From positions 1 to 55,988 of IMG/VR virus record IMGVR_UViG_3300025141_000115: a stretch of 55,988 bases of DNA. The stretch is one strand, 5' to 3'. Below the pieces are notes generated by a model. That model was not told the origin of the DNA and did no database searches. It saw only the letters and a list, made by a program, of their open reading frames with translations. Made by a program: the position numbers and the translations under genes. Positions 1 through 7,967 of the stretch are shown here, one piece after another. The DNA comes from a virus. Every line of letters starts with the position of its first letter. Within the stretch, counting starts at the first letter, position 1.

Positions 1-1250
1 AAATTTTGGTAAGCATTAAAGTCTAAAGTAATACTTCCTGTGTTTGACGTATCAGTTAAAGTTGCTGGAATGGCCGCTTTCCCAAATGTTGTCATCTGGT
101 TCTCATCAACTGATATGGCGGGTGTAGTACCAACCGCTGAACCTAGTCCTATCACAAGGTCATCAGCACTATCATCAAGGCCAATATAATAGTCTTGAGC
201 ATTGCCGTTATAAACCAGCTTGGTATCTTCAGCCGTTCCATCACCTATGGTTACAGATGCCGCAGGAAGTACAACAGCTTGATTCTCGTCTATTGTAATT
301 GCTGGCGTTGTACCTACTGTTGAACCAAGGCCAATAACTAAATCGTCCGCGCTATCATCAAGTCCTATATAAAAATCTTGAGCGTTTCCATCAAAGACAA
401 GTTTAGTATCGGCAGCCGCACCATCACCAATCGTCACTGAATCATCGTCCAGAGTAAGGATTGAGTTCGTTCCAACTGTTGATCCCACACCGACAACTAG
501 CTTATCTGCGCTATCATCCAGACCCATGTAAAAATCTTTAGCATTACCATCATAAATTAATATGGTGTCTTCAGCCGTTCCATCACCAATTGTGGCTTTA
601 GCTGCCGGAAGAACCACCGCTTGGTTTTCATCAATACTAATGGCAGGGGTTGTTCCCACCGCTGAACCTAATCCTATGACAAGATCATCTGCGCTATCGT
701 CTAAGCCCATGTAGTAATCTTGGGCGTTACCGTCAAATACAATCTTGGTATCTTCAGCCGTTCCATCACCAATTATGATAGAATCAGAAACGTATAAATT
801 AGCTAAAGCATCGACTACAGCAGCACCACTACCCGCTCCATCGCAGTAAACCACAGCAGTTTTACCATTAGGAACGGTTATATTTGCCCCAGAACCCTGA
901 GAAAGAATAACGCTGTATGGACCACTTGAACCTGAATCCGTAGTTGCGTTTATAATTATGAAAAAGGCTGCCGTAGTATTTGGAGCTATTGTTACAGTAT
1001 TGTTTGCCCCTAAAGCACCTGTAAATTTAATTACACGATACATTCCATCCTGAAGGTTCTCCGTTCCTGATCCAGGAGAAGCCTCTCGAACTGTTAGTGT
1101 ATGAGTTGATCCAGAAAGACCTACCGCCTTGTATGCCGCGATACGATCAAGGATATCTAGATTGTGGTTTGTTGTCGTACCCCACGCACCAGACTGCTCT
1201 CCGGATCCTATTTTTTCTATTCCGTAACTTGTTGTATATGTAGATGCCAT
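1..1250 (-). CDS. Tail fibre protein with tandem repeats (3' end cut by window edge)
   Basis: The reading frame starts at ATG 1250 and stays open to base 1, so the C-terminus lies outside the window. The N-terminal ~160 residues (begins MASTYTTSYGIEKIGSG) are followed by four tandem repeats of about 61 residues, one shortened to about 53. Each contains IGDGTAEDTK, FDGNAQDYYMGLDDSADD and a VGTTPAIS-type segment. This repeat is typical of tail fibre or side-fibre proteins of marine phages, so a role in host binding at the tail is likely. It is the last gene of the left structural operon, 12 bases after its neighbour. The family is recognised by repeat style only; the receptor is unknown. Confidence 0.8.
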   Translation of the reverse strand, partial: MASTYTTSYGIEKIGSGEQSGAWGTTTNHNLDILDRIAAYKAVGLSGSTHTLTVREASPGSGTENLQDGMYRVIKFTGALGANNTVTIAPNTTAAFFIIINATTDSGSSGPYSVILSQGSGANITVPNGKTAVVYCDGAGSGAAVVDALANLYVSDSIIIGDGTAEDTKIVFDGNAQDYYMGLDDSADDLVIGLGSAVGTTPAISIDENQAVVLPAAKATIGDGTAEDTILIYDGNAKDFYMGLDDSADKLVVGVGSTVGTNSILTLDDDSVTIGDGAAADTKLVFDGNAQDFYIGLDDSADDLVIGLGSTVGTTPAITIDENQAVVLPAASVTIGDGTAEDTKLVYNGNAQDYYIGLDDSADDLVIGLGSAVGTTPAISVDENQMTTFGKAAIPATLTDTSNTGSITLDFNAYQN

Positions 1251-1262
1251 GACCTTATCCTA

Positions 1263-1652
1263 TTATGCCGCTATGTCTGTCCAATTTGGCGTTTGTGTTG
1301 TACTTACCTCACTCCAACTTGCCGATTGAGAGGGGTCTATAACAGACCATATCATCGGAGATCCAACAGAGGCTACTGCTGACACCCCCTCAACTCTTTG
1401 TATAATATCAACTTCAGCAGATCCAATCTGAGCTTCTGATGAGACACCAGAAGGCGTAAGTAAAGAATTTGTTACAAGAGTCGGTGACCCAACAGCCGTT
1501 GCCGATGAAACACCCGTAGCATTTGTAACAAATGCTATAGTTACGGAACCTATACTGGCCGAAGAAGATACGCCTGTGACTTCAACAGGAAGTGGGTAGC
1601 CCCATGTCCCCTGATTCCACGTTCCTCTATTCCAGCCAGTTATACTTGACAT
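1263..1652 (-). CDS. Small repetitive virion protein
   Basis: A 129-residue protein whose ATG overlaps the stop of the upstream gene (coupled start). It opens with a Trp/Gly-rich segment (GWNRGTWNQGTWGY) and then carries four degenerate repeats of about 22-26 residues with the pattern GVSSxAxxGSxx. Such short beta-repeat proteins sit next to tail fibre genes in many marine phages. No catalytic motif is visible. A minor tail or fibre-associated role is inferred from position only. Confidence 0.7.
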   Translation of the reverse strand: MSSITGWNRGTWNQGTWGYPLPVEVTGVSSSASIGSVTIAFVTNATGVSSATAVGSPTLVTNSLLTPSGVSSEAQIGSAEVDIIQRVEGVSAVASVGSPMIWSVIDPSQSASWSEVSTTQTPNWTDIAA

Positions 1653-2161
1653 TATGCAATCCTAATTATTGCGCTATTTGCGTCATTGGTAGGCCATTGG
1701 ATTGTAAAGTCTCCTGCGCTTGAAGCCTTATCGCCACCAAAATTTATCACAGCTACCGAAGGGTCGGCTGCGTGATTCGTTGTAGACCCTGTTCCAGCCG
1801 TGCTTAATGTACTATTATATATCAAAGCACCCCTCGCACTACTTATAGTGGAACTAGACCAAGTTGTATCCGCTGCATCAACAAAGGCTGTTGGTACAGA
1901 ACTACTGTTGTCTCCTAAACCAATCGTCACGCTGGCAAAAGTTGTTCCTCCAGCAGTGTAGTTTGTTCCGCTAACTTCGTTGCTTGTTGTGTAACCCGTA
2001 GTATCAGCATCAATAGAAGAACTATTAGTAAACATAGCCACTTTAAAGGTATCTGCGCCAATTGCGCTTGATCCCGTTCTCGTATGCGCGGTCAAAAAAT
2101 GTATACCCGCTAGTATCTCTCTTTTAAATGTTCCACATATAGCGGATGTACCGATAGCCAT
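1652..2161 (-). CDS. Putative virion protein, Ser/Thr-rich beta protein
   Basis: A 169-residue protein starting MAIGTSAICGTFKRE, rich in Ser, Thr, Gly and Ala and with no charged catalytic cluster. A conserved-looking stretch RGALIYN occurs near residue 110, and the C-terminus (GDFTIQWP...AIIRIA) resembles small structural proteins found beside tail fibres in uncultured marine phages. The stop codon of this gene and the ATG of the next overlap. Function is not known; a tail-associated structural role is inferred from the operon. Confidence 0.7.
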   Translation of the reverse strand: MAIGTSAICGTFKREILAGIHFLTAHTRTGSSAIGADTFKVAMFTNSSSIDADTTGYTTSNEVSGTNYTAGGTTFASVTIGLGDNSSSVPTAFVDAADTTWSSSTISSARGALIYNSTLSTAGTGSTTNHAADPSVAVINFGGDKASSAGDFTIQWPTNDANSAIIRIA

Positions 2162-2162
2162 A

Positions 2163-2453
2163 TCAAAGTCTCCTTATTATCTCAGCTATATCATCATGAC
2201 CTTGCTGTTTCATCAAAGCCCAAATAGACGTTCTCTCACTGTTTGCCATACTTTTCATATAATATATTAGGATTTCTTTCAACTTATCTCTATGAGCCAT
2301 AGCTTGATCTCGTATGACAGGAGGAGCGTTTTCACTAACAGACATTATCTTATTCAACGCCATATCGGCTATTTGTTCCGGACTATGTCCACCGTCATGG
2401 GAAGTATAAACCATAACATTTCCAAGTTCAGAACCTCCACTTGCATCAAGCAT
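2163..2453 (-). CDS. Hypothetical protein in the tail/adaptor operon
   Basis: A 96-residue, mostly helical, charged protein, with an N-terminus around MLDASGGSELGNVMVY and a helical C-terminus ending in AEIIRRL. It starts at the end of the adaptor gene (ATG overlapping its stop) and ends one base before the next gene, so it is translated as part of the operon. No recognised domain. It may be a small chaperone or accessory factor for tail assembly; that is speculation. Confidence 0.65.
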   Translation of the reverse strand: MLDASGGSELGNVMVYTSHDGGHSPEQIADMALNKIMSVSENAPPVIRDQAMAHRDKLKEILIYYMKSMANSERTSIWALMKQQGHDDIAEIIRRL

Positions 2454-3100
2454 TACTCAACTTCTCTCCTAAGTCTATCATATCTATATTGATCTCGAGT
2501 ATCTCTACCTTCACCAAGATTCTTTAACCATTTAACAGCTTCTTGAAATCTACCATTGTAAATATTAAGTAATTGATCCTCGCCTTTCATAAAAGTATAT
2601 GCCTCAACTAAAGATCCGTACAGCATTGCTAATTCAGCATTAGTAGCCAGCCAAGTTGTGCCACCATCTGCCCCTGCCGTGAGCGAAGCGGGTCGATAGA
2701 TGTAGTGCAACTCCATAGTATAATTGGAGTCAGGAGTTGGCGCCATTATAAAGGAACTATCGTCCCAATCCGCATAATAAAGAGGAACGCCAGTTGAGGA
2801 AGGATTGGGCGTATAATCCTGAACAAAAGTAGTGTGTTTGTATAGTAGAAATTCATTTTTAGAACTGTTAACAACACTAAGAGACATCGGAGCTAAGAAG
2901 TCATTAGGTTTAGCTAAAAACTTGTTAGAAGAACTTGCCGTACCTGATTGATATTTACGGAAAACATCTAGCTGGACCTCTTTAAAGATACGTTCTTCCG
3001 CATTTATTATAAATCTAGATAGCTGGCTAACAAACGTACTTTCTGTATTCTGAGTGTAATCCTGTATTGCTGTCTTTAAAGTTGCAAATGTATACGCCAT
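2453..3100 (-). CDS. Phage adaptor protein (SU10-adaptor-like, head-tail connector)
   Basis: I place the start at ATG 3100, one base after the upstream stop, with GGTGAG ahead of it; a GTG at 3109 is the alternative. The roughly 215-residue protein begins MAYTFATLKTAIQDYTQ and has the order typical of SU10-type adaptor proteins: an N-terminal helix, a segment on being an open-ended helical bundle (RFIINAEERIFKEV), a central beta region and a C-terminal helical region ending YDRLRREVE. Adaptor proteins form the ring below the portal in short-tailed phages. Position between other connector-type genes supports this. Confidence 0.75.
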   Translation of the reverse strand: MAYTFATLKTAIQDYTQNTESTFVSQLSRFIINAEERIFKEVQLDVFRKYQSGTASSSNKFLAKPNDFLAPMSLSVVNSSKNEFLLYKHTTFVQDYTPNPSSTGVPLYYADWDDSSFIMAPTPDSNYTMELHYIYRPASLTAGADGGTTWLATNAELAMLYGSLVEAYTFMKGEDQLLNIYNGRFQEAVKWLKNLGEGRDTRDQYRYDRLRREVE

Positions 3101-3101
3101 A

Positions 3102-3635
3102 TTAAGCACTCACCGTTACTGGACCGGCGGAAGCAAATGAACCGCCACCTTTTATACTTCCTATAGTAGCTGTTTCTGAAGAACCACTACTACTTACATT
3201 AAAACTATAACTATCGGATTGATTATCACCAGATCCTGCTATCTTAGTTATACTGTATCCTGTGCTGTATTCTATAGCAGATGATGTAAACCCGTCAAAA
3301 TTTGATACACTTCTAAATCGTACTATGTCTCCTGTATCTCTGGAGTGGCCTGGTTCCGTAACTGTAATAACCGCAGAACCGGAACTTCCTGACTTAAAAG
3401 CACCATCTTCCAATAATACTTCTACCGCAGGTTCCGTTCTATCAGGTCTTGGATTTCTTATAGCTTCAGGGTCTGCAACAGCACGCCTAGGATTCAACTG
3501 TGGCTGCTTGGTTTCAAACTCATCCCTTCCTACTATTGCTCCCGTCCATTCTTTAAGCATATCCCTAACTCTATACGCTCTTCCAGAACGATCAGATATG
3601 CCCATGGCATGTTTTCCTGATGCATACCTAGGCAT
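3102..3635 (-). CDS. Virion protein with a VTVT beta-module
   Basis: A 177-residue protein with a basic N-terminus (MPRYASGKHAMGISDRSGR) followed by a Pro/Arg-rich linker. Residues ~80-150 form a beta domain (AVITVTEPGHSRDTGDIVRF ... DSYSF) that resembles a module in the tail-hub protein at 50396-52681 (AVVTVTAPAHGAVTNDYVTL ... SNSYTI). Its ATG overlaps the stop of the gene before it. Probably a tail or neck component; the shared module suggests both proteins sit in the tail complex. Confidence 0.7.
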   Translation of the reverse strand: MPRYASGKHAMGISDRSGRAYRVRDMLKEWTGAIVGRDEFETKQPQLNPRRAVADPEAIRNPRPDRTEPAVEVLLEDGAFKSGSSGSAVITVTEPGHSRDTGDIVRFRSVSNFDGFTSSAIEYSTGYSITKIAGSGDNQSDSYSFNVSSSGSSETATIGSIKGGGSFASAGPVTVSA

Positions 3636-4537
3636 TACGTCACACTCAACGTAGCATAAGTTGGAACAAGGCGGAGGGCTGTCCTTTCGCCATCTTCAGC
3701 CGCCGCTCGAGCAAATTCTTCTTCATAAATATCCTTTAATACCCCTATTCTTTGAGGGGATTTTTTAACAGATATGTAATAAGCAAGACCAGCCGTTAAA
3801 CAAGGGAGAAATCTAAAGGGGACATCGGCAGTATTAATACCGTCATCAGCATCATCCATCCTTTTAACTCTATAATACACTAATTGATCCGTAGAATTTT
3901 CGGGAGTATTCCATAAGGTTATGGTTGGAGTTATCTGTCTATCCACATAAAACTGAGAAGCTCTGCCTTGAGAAGTCTTATCGGGAAGACCTAAGTAATC
4001 TGACCTCCCTATTCTTGTTAGGCTTATATCAGTACCACTTCTTCTAGAAACAACCTCTAAGACATCTACTGTTGATTGAACATCAGTAAGACTAGGGTTT
4101 GAGGACACAGTTGTTGTAGCACTGCTCGATGAACCAGTAATTGTTTCAGATGCTGTAAAGTCACCTGTAGGAACCGTTATAGTCATAGTGGTTGACGTTG
4201 GTTTAGTAATTATGCTGGCTGTAACGCCACTGGTCCCCCCAGTAATTGTTTCGCCTACAGAAAAACTACCTGAAGCACCAACCGTTAATGTAATAGTTCC
4301 AATGGGATAGGTAGCAACAGAAGAAGATGAAGATAACTGTGCTAACGTTTGAGTTACTTGCTCTACTGTCCAAAGATTTAAGCCTCTATTTGCCCATTCA
4401 GCAAACAGTATATTCAAAGACCTTCTAGCTGTGGCGGCATCATAACCTGTACGAAGTTCTAGACCACATCTTTCAAAGGCTTCTTCTGTAATCTCAGCCA
4501 TGTTCAAATTAAAATCAGTCGATCCAGAAGTTGCCAT
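3635..4537 (-). CDS. Head-tail connector / tail accessory protein (P22 gp4-like)
   Basis: A 300-residue protein. The N-terminal ~55 residues (AEITEEAFERCGLELRTGYD ... WANRGLNLWTVE) match the helical start seen in P22 gp4-like tail accessory factors and related marine-phage proteins. A Ser/Thr/Gly-rich beta insertion with two related repeats (FSVGETITGGTSG, FTASETITGSSSS) covers residues ~85-145, and a helical C-terminus follows. This class plugs or extends the portal in podoviruses. The call is by sequence style and gene order, not by a search. Confidence 0.65.
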   Translation of the reverse strand: MATSGSTDFNLNMAEITEEAFERCGLELRTGYDAATARRSLNILFAEWANRGLNLWTVEQVTQTLAQLSSSSSVATYPIGTITLTVGASGSFSVGETITGGTSGVTASIITKPTSTTMTITVPTGDFTASETITGSSSSATTTVSSNPSLTDVQSTVDVLEVVSRRSGTDISLTRIGRSDYLGLPDKTSQGRASQFYVDRQITPTITLWNTPENSTDQLVYYRVKRMDDADDGINTADVPFRFLPCLTAGLAYYISVKKSPQRIGVLKDIYEEEFARAAAEDGERTALRLVPTYATLSVT

Positions 4538-4559
4538 TTTAATCTCCTAAAGGATTATA

Positions 4560-4799
4560 TCACCCTTTCATTAAAGAATCTATTTTGTTTTCTAACCGAT
4601 CAAACCGATCATGAAGCCTAGATAAATCTTCAGCGAGATCATATTTTGAAACGTATTCTTTAGCAACTTCTTCCCTAGTCTTGTTTAGAAGAATATCTAG
4701 ACGTTGAACCGTAGCGTGATGACTTTTAAGAAAAAATAAAGAAATGGCCCCAGCCAATGTAAGAACACCGTTCCACAAATATGAGGTCATCTCATCCAT
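4560..4799 (-). CDS. Small membrane protein with coiled coil (holin/spanin-like)
   Basis: A 79-residue protein with one N-terminal membrane segment (about residues 8-24, WNGVLTLAGAISLFFL), then a charged coiled coil ending in DRLENKIDSLMKG. This N-in, coiled-coil layout is seen in small phage membrane proteins annotated as holin-like or inner-membrane spanin-like. It sits among head-tail genes, with the upstream stop one base before the ATG. Membrane location is well supported; the exact lysis role is not. Confidence 0.6.
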   Translation of the reverse strand: MDEMTSYLWNGVLTLAGAISLFFLKSHHATVQRLDILLNKTREEVAKEYVSKYDLAEDLSRLHDRFDRLENKIDSLMKG

Positions 4800-4800
4800 C

Positions 4801-5205
4801 TCAGTACGATTTAATCACTTCTACAACAATACTATAGCTATCACCTGAACTGTGACCTGCCGTAGTCAGTAGAATATCACCTGTCACACCACTTCCCGCA
4901 TAGTTTGGAAGACCCGCAACTTGTCCGGATAAGTCTATCGTATCCGTATAGTCAGCGGGTAGCCCTATTGCTACAACATTCGTTGTCGCATCATATAAGA
5001 GAGTTGCCGACATGCCTACTGTGGAAAAAGTAATCTTACTTATGCTAATAGATGATACTGCGTCACCTTGAGCGTTGTTAGAGAGAGTAGACATATCTAT
5101 CTTCTTAACTGCCGACTCTCCCGTTCCATCGCTAAGATTGGTTAAATAGAAAACCGCTTTTCTATCGCCATCTTGTAGCTTTGTTGCACTAACCGCATCT
5201 GCCAT
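4801..5205 (-). CDS. Putative virion protein
   Basis: A 134-residue beta-rich protein (MADAVSATKLQDGDRKAVFYLTNLSDG at the start in part, SIVVEVIKSY at the end) with no cysteine or catalytic cluster. A good ribosome site (AAGGAG) lies ahead of ATG 5205. Proteins of this kind next to the capsid gene are often head decoration or neck proteins. No family is recognised; assignment to the virion rests on position and composition. Confidence 0.65.
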   Translation of the reverse strand: MADAVSATKLQDGDRKAVFYLTNLSDGTGESAVKKIDMSTLSNNAQGDAVSSISISKITFSTVGMSATLLYDATTNVVAIGLPADYTDTIDLSGQVAGLPNYAGSGVTGDILLTTAGHSSGDSYSIVVEVIKSY

Positions 5206-5233
5206 AACTTACTCCTTAGTTACCTTCAATTAA

Positions 5234-5782
5234 TTAAGCTACTTGTACATACTCAATTATAAAGGTAAAAGAGCCAGCCGTAGTAGCATCTACAGTATTA
5301 GTAATATTACAGTAGATAGTACGCTCTGCTGATGTATATTGTACAGAAGCTGGGGCTGTAGTAGTGTCTTGCGTTTGAAGAACAAGAGATGTTGTTGTAA
5401 CGTTTCCGACAACAACAGTTGTACCCGCATCCAATATTTCATCTGTCTGAGCGGCAACAATCTGAGCACCTGAACTAGATGTACCAACCTCGTAGCCAAT
5501 ATCACCAGAACCAATAACAGGTGATGTAACACAAAAGATTTTAATGTCTGTGATAATTGTATTGGCTGGCTGAGTAAACTCACCAATCGCAGGGCTGTCT
5601 CCAGCGGTGGTGTTAACCGTAACACCTGTGGCAAAACCTACGTGCTTAACGTATTTATCTGTAACAATACCTGTAGCGGCAATGTCACAAGTTGTTGTCT
5701 CAGCACCAGTTGTAGAATTAACATTAATTACTTCAAAACCGTTTTCGGAACGGACGGGACCGTTAAAAGTTGTATTACCCAT
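5234..5782 (-). CDS. Putative head decoration/structural protein
   Basis: A 182-residue Thr/Val-rich beta protein beginning MGNTTFNGPVRSENGFEV, a start also familiar from marine-phage structural proteins encoded next to the capsid gene. It follows the major capsid gene after a 113-base gap that holds two hairpins, and has an AGGAGG-type ribosome site. A head decoration or capsid-associated role is inferred. Confidence 0.65.
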   Translation of the reverse strand: MGNTTFNGPVRSENGFEVINVNSTTGAETTTCDIAATGIVTDKYVKHVGFATGVTVNTTAGDSPAIGEFTQPANTIITDIKIFCVTSPVIGSGDIGYEVGTSSSGAQIVAAQTDEILDAGTTVVVGNVTTTSLVLQTQDTTTAPASVQYTSAERTIYCNITNTVDATTAGSFTFIIEYVQVA

Positions 5783-5867
5783 AGTACCCTCCTTACAAAG
5801 GTTTAGCCCTAGAGTCTTGTAAGCGTCTGCTGGGTCAGTCGCTAGGGCTTAGATATCCCAGAAAATC

Positions 5868-5893
5868 GGGGGGAAAAACTCCCCCCTTTTTTT
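5868..5893 (-). terminator. G6/C6 hairpin between capsid gene and next gene
   Basis: Six G at 5868-5873 pair with six C at 5881-5886. On the minus transcript the hairpin is followed by GAUUUUC, a weak terminator tail; on the plus strand it is followed by seven T. Placed 10 bases after the capsid stop codon, it would stop part of the transcripts or protect the 3' end of the capsid mRNA. A second, longer-looped stem (AGCCCTAG/CTAGGGCT) lies at about 5804-5851. Confidence 0.55.
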
Positions 5894-5895
5894 CA

Positions 5896-6804
5896 CTATG
5901 CTCCAGGTGAGCCAAATACACAACGTGGGTCAGAGTAACCGAAGCTATAACGCTCACGGGCTTTGTACCGCACATTACCTGTATCAAAATCACCTTCCAT
6001 CTTAGTGGACATAGGCATACGCTCGAAGTGAACGAAACCTCTTGGTGCATCCGTCTTAATAAAGAATGCATCTGAGTCCGTAAGATAGTGGTTAACAACA
6101 TAGCCTTGCGGAAGCATACCCATGTTCCGTGTAGCGTTAATGTCGTTATCCGCAGTACCGGGACGAAGCGTAGTTTCAAGAAGACGATCCGCAACAAATT
6201 GTAATGCTGGCGGAACAATCAACTTCATACCACGTACCGATACTTTAAGACCACGCTCATCAACAAATGCAGCGACATCAATCAAAGCATTTTCCAGACT
6301 TGTTTCGTTCAAGTCGGCTGCAGTAGACGGCTCGTTACGAAGGTCATTGTTGTTAACAAGTGGGTGATCTGTAGCACACAACTCTTTACCATCTCCACCT
6401 GTATAAGTGGAATCAAAAGCGTTGTTAAGCACGGAAGCTGCTTTCACCTGTTTGGTGTTAGCCATGCTACGTGCCAAAGCTTTTGTGTAACGAGAAGCAA
6501 GACGATCATAAAGATTATCTTCAATCGCTTCCTCAGTAATAGAGAAAGCAAGAGCGATAGTCTCATGAGTGTATCTTGCAGTGTATGCTTCTTGGGCATC
6601 ATCAAAACTAACTGCTGAACCCTCTGATTTAACGGGTGCTGACCCAAAACCAGAAAGCATTACTTCTTCCTCGAAAGCCCTTTCCGAAGATTCCGTATCA
6701 AAAATTTCAGCAGCTTCATTATCATACCTAGCGTACTCTAACCCAAATAAGGCATTGAGGCCAGGCTCTAGCTCTTTAGCTAGTTGTGCTCTACTTATAG
6801 CCAT
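5896..6804 (-). CDS. Major capsid protein (Mu gpT-like, HK97 fold)
   Basis: A 302-residue protein starting MAISRAQLAKELEPGLNALF. Features of the Mu gpT-like head subunit group include an N-terminal arm rich in acidic residues, ITEEAIEDNLYD near residue 90, the ATDHPLVNN signature near residue 145, IVPPALQFVADRLL near residue 195 and a C-terminal RERYSFGYSDPRCVFG. It would form the icosahedral shell. It lies downstream of the scaffold-like gene and two conserved head proteins and has an AGGAG-type ribosome site. The length is normal for an HK97-fold capsid protein without a covalent delta domain. Confidence 0.88.
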   Translation of the reverse strand: MAISRAQLAKELEPGLNALFGLEYARYDNEAAEIFDTESSERAFEEEVMLSGFGSAPVKSEGSAVSFDDAQEAYTARYTHETIALAFSITEEAIEDNLYDRLASRYTKALARSMANTKQVKAASVLNNAFDSTYTGGDGKELCATDHPLVNNNDLRNEPSTAADLNETSLENALIDVAAFVDERGLKVSVRGMKLIVPPALQFVADRLLETTLRPGTADNDINATRNMGMLPQGYVVNHYLTDSDAFFIKTDAPRGFVHFERMPMSTKMEGDFDTGNVRYKARERYSFGYSDPRCVFGSPGA

Positions 6805-6816
6805 TTCTCAATTCTC

Positions 6817-7461
6817 CTATACGCCAGTGGTTGAAGGTGTACCAGATGCAATGGACCCAACAGGTGCATTGAACGGGTTGTTCAACCTTACGATTGCGCC
6901 GATTCCGGCAGATGCAAAATCTTCGTTCTCAGGATCTTCAACCCATCCTAAGACACGTAGTCCCAAGCTGTTGGTTGTAGCAAGAGTACTGATAGCCAAA
7001 CGACCTAGTGAAACACCAGTAGCATCTGTACCCGTTATACCTGTAGAAAGATTTCCGTTTAGAAAGACACTTGCGCGAGCAGTTGCCTTACTTGTCCACG
7101 AAGCATCCGTAGCAATTACATATAGCTGATTAGGATCATCTACAATAAATGCTTTAACTGGATGATTACTATCTGCACCTGATCCAGGCCAGTAGTTACT
7201 CCATGTTGTTTTTCCAGTGACGCTAGAAACATACTCACATCCTTGAAATACGCCTAGATGACTGACAGTTCCACCAGCAGCGTTAGCTGTATGGTCGATA
7301 TATCCAGAAGCAAGAGGGATAACCAATTGTCCGTGATAGATCTTGTCACTGTTGTCGGAAGCGATTTCATAAGGAGTATATCCCGTAAGGCCAGTGGAAT
7401 TGGCTCCTCCACCTAATTTACTTAGGGGGCGAAGACCAAAACTTCCATTTGAATTAGCCAT
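6817..7461 (-). CDS. Capsid-associated structural protein
   Basis: A 214-residue Gly/Ser/Ala-rich beta protein (MANSNGSFGLRPLSKLGGG). It contains VKAFIVDDPNQLYVIATDA around residue 105 and LGWVEDPENED near residue 175. It is encoded directly upstream of the capsid gene with 12 bases between, and the same arrangement is common in uncultured marine phages. Likely a head decoration or minor capsid protein; no enzymatic motif seen. Confidence 0.7.
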   Translation of the reverse strand: MANSNGSFGLRPLSKLGGGANSTGLTGYTPYEIASDNSDKIYHGQLVIPLASGYIDHTANAAGGTVSHLGVFQGCEYVSSVTGKTTWSNYWPGSGADSNHPVKAFIVDDPNQLYVIATDASWTSKATARASVFLNGNLSTGITGTDATGVSLGRLAISTLATTNSLGLRVLGWVEDPENEDFASAGIGAIVRLNNPFNAPVGSIASGTPSTTGV

Positions 7462-7472
7462 TTAGTTTTCTC

Positions 7473-7958
7473 CTAGTCCTCTTTTTGAGGACCTCCAAAA
7501 GTTACACTTGAACTCCTATCAGGTTTACTGATAGGCATTGCCGGATGTTGTTCTCGAGCTAACTCGTTATCAACAGCCGTCATCTGATCCCGCGCCATAT
7601 TGCGGAAATAATCTTGCCGTTGCGAAACCGTTTCAAGAGGAACCCTTGCTAGAAGAAGACCGCCTACTCCAATAACTCCTGCATGTTTACCGTCTTCAAC
7701 GGTAGGAATATCAAAGTCAGGAAACTCTTCTCCACGGACCAGTTCATAACCCTCACGGGATCTGGCTGATACGTTTTTTCTATCATCGAAGCCCATAACA
7801 CTTTCCCTGATCCATCGGTGTTTATAACCTTCCGGTGCAGGGGGCGCATCCAACATGGATGGGGGCCTCCACGGTTCCTTGCGTGCTTCTTTAACACGGG
7901 TTTCATTGCCACGGGGCGTCCTTGGTGACTTTTGGCGAGTTGTGTTCTCTTCGTTCAT
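7473..7958 (-). CDS. Conserved head-operon protein of unknown function
   Basis: A 161-residue hydrophilic protein with a basic, Pro-rich N-terminal 50 residues (TRQKSPRTPRGNETRVKEAR). A conserved-looking core follows: GYKHRWIRESVMGFDDRKNV and RQDYFRNMARDQMTAVDNEL. It lies between the scaffold-like and capsid genes, so an assembly or maturation role is plausible. I do not recognise a catalytic triad, so I do not call it a protease. Confidence 0.65.
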   Translation of the reverse strand: MNEENTTRQKSPRTPRGNETRVKEARKEPWRPPSMLDAPPAPEGYKHRWIRESVMGFDDRKNVSARSREGYELVRGEEFPDFDIPTVEDGKHAGVIGVGGLLLARVPLETVSQRQDYFRNMARDQMTAVDNELAREQHPAMPISKPDRSSSVTFGGPQKED

Positions 7959-7967
7959 GATTAACTC

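Noticed and set aside
5290-5634. Minus-strand ORF of 114 Leu-rich residues
   Set aside because: Different frame of the head gene 5234-5782; low-complexity and without a start signal.
6569-7129. Plus-strand ORF of 186 residues
   Set aside because: Antisense to the capsid and neighbouring head gene, crosses their junction, and has no ribosome site.
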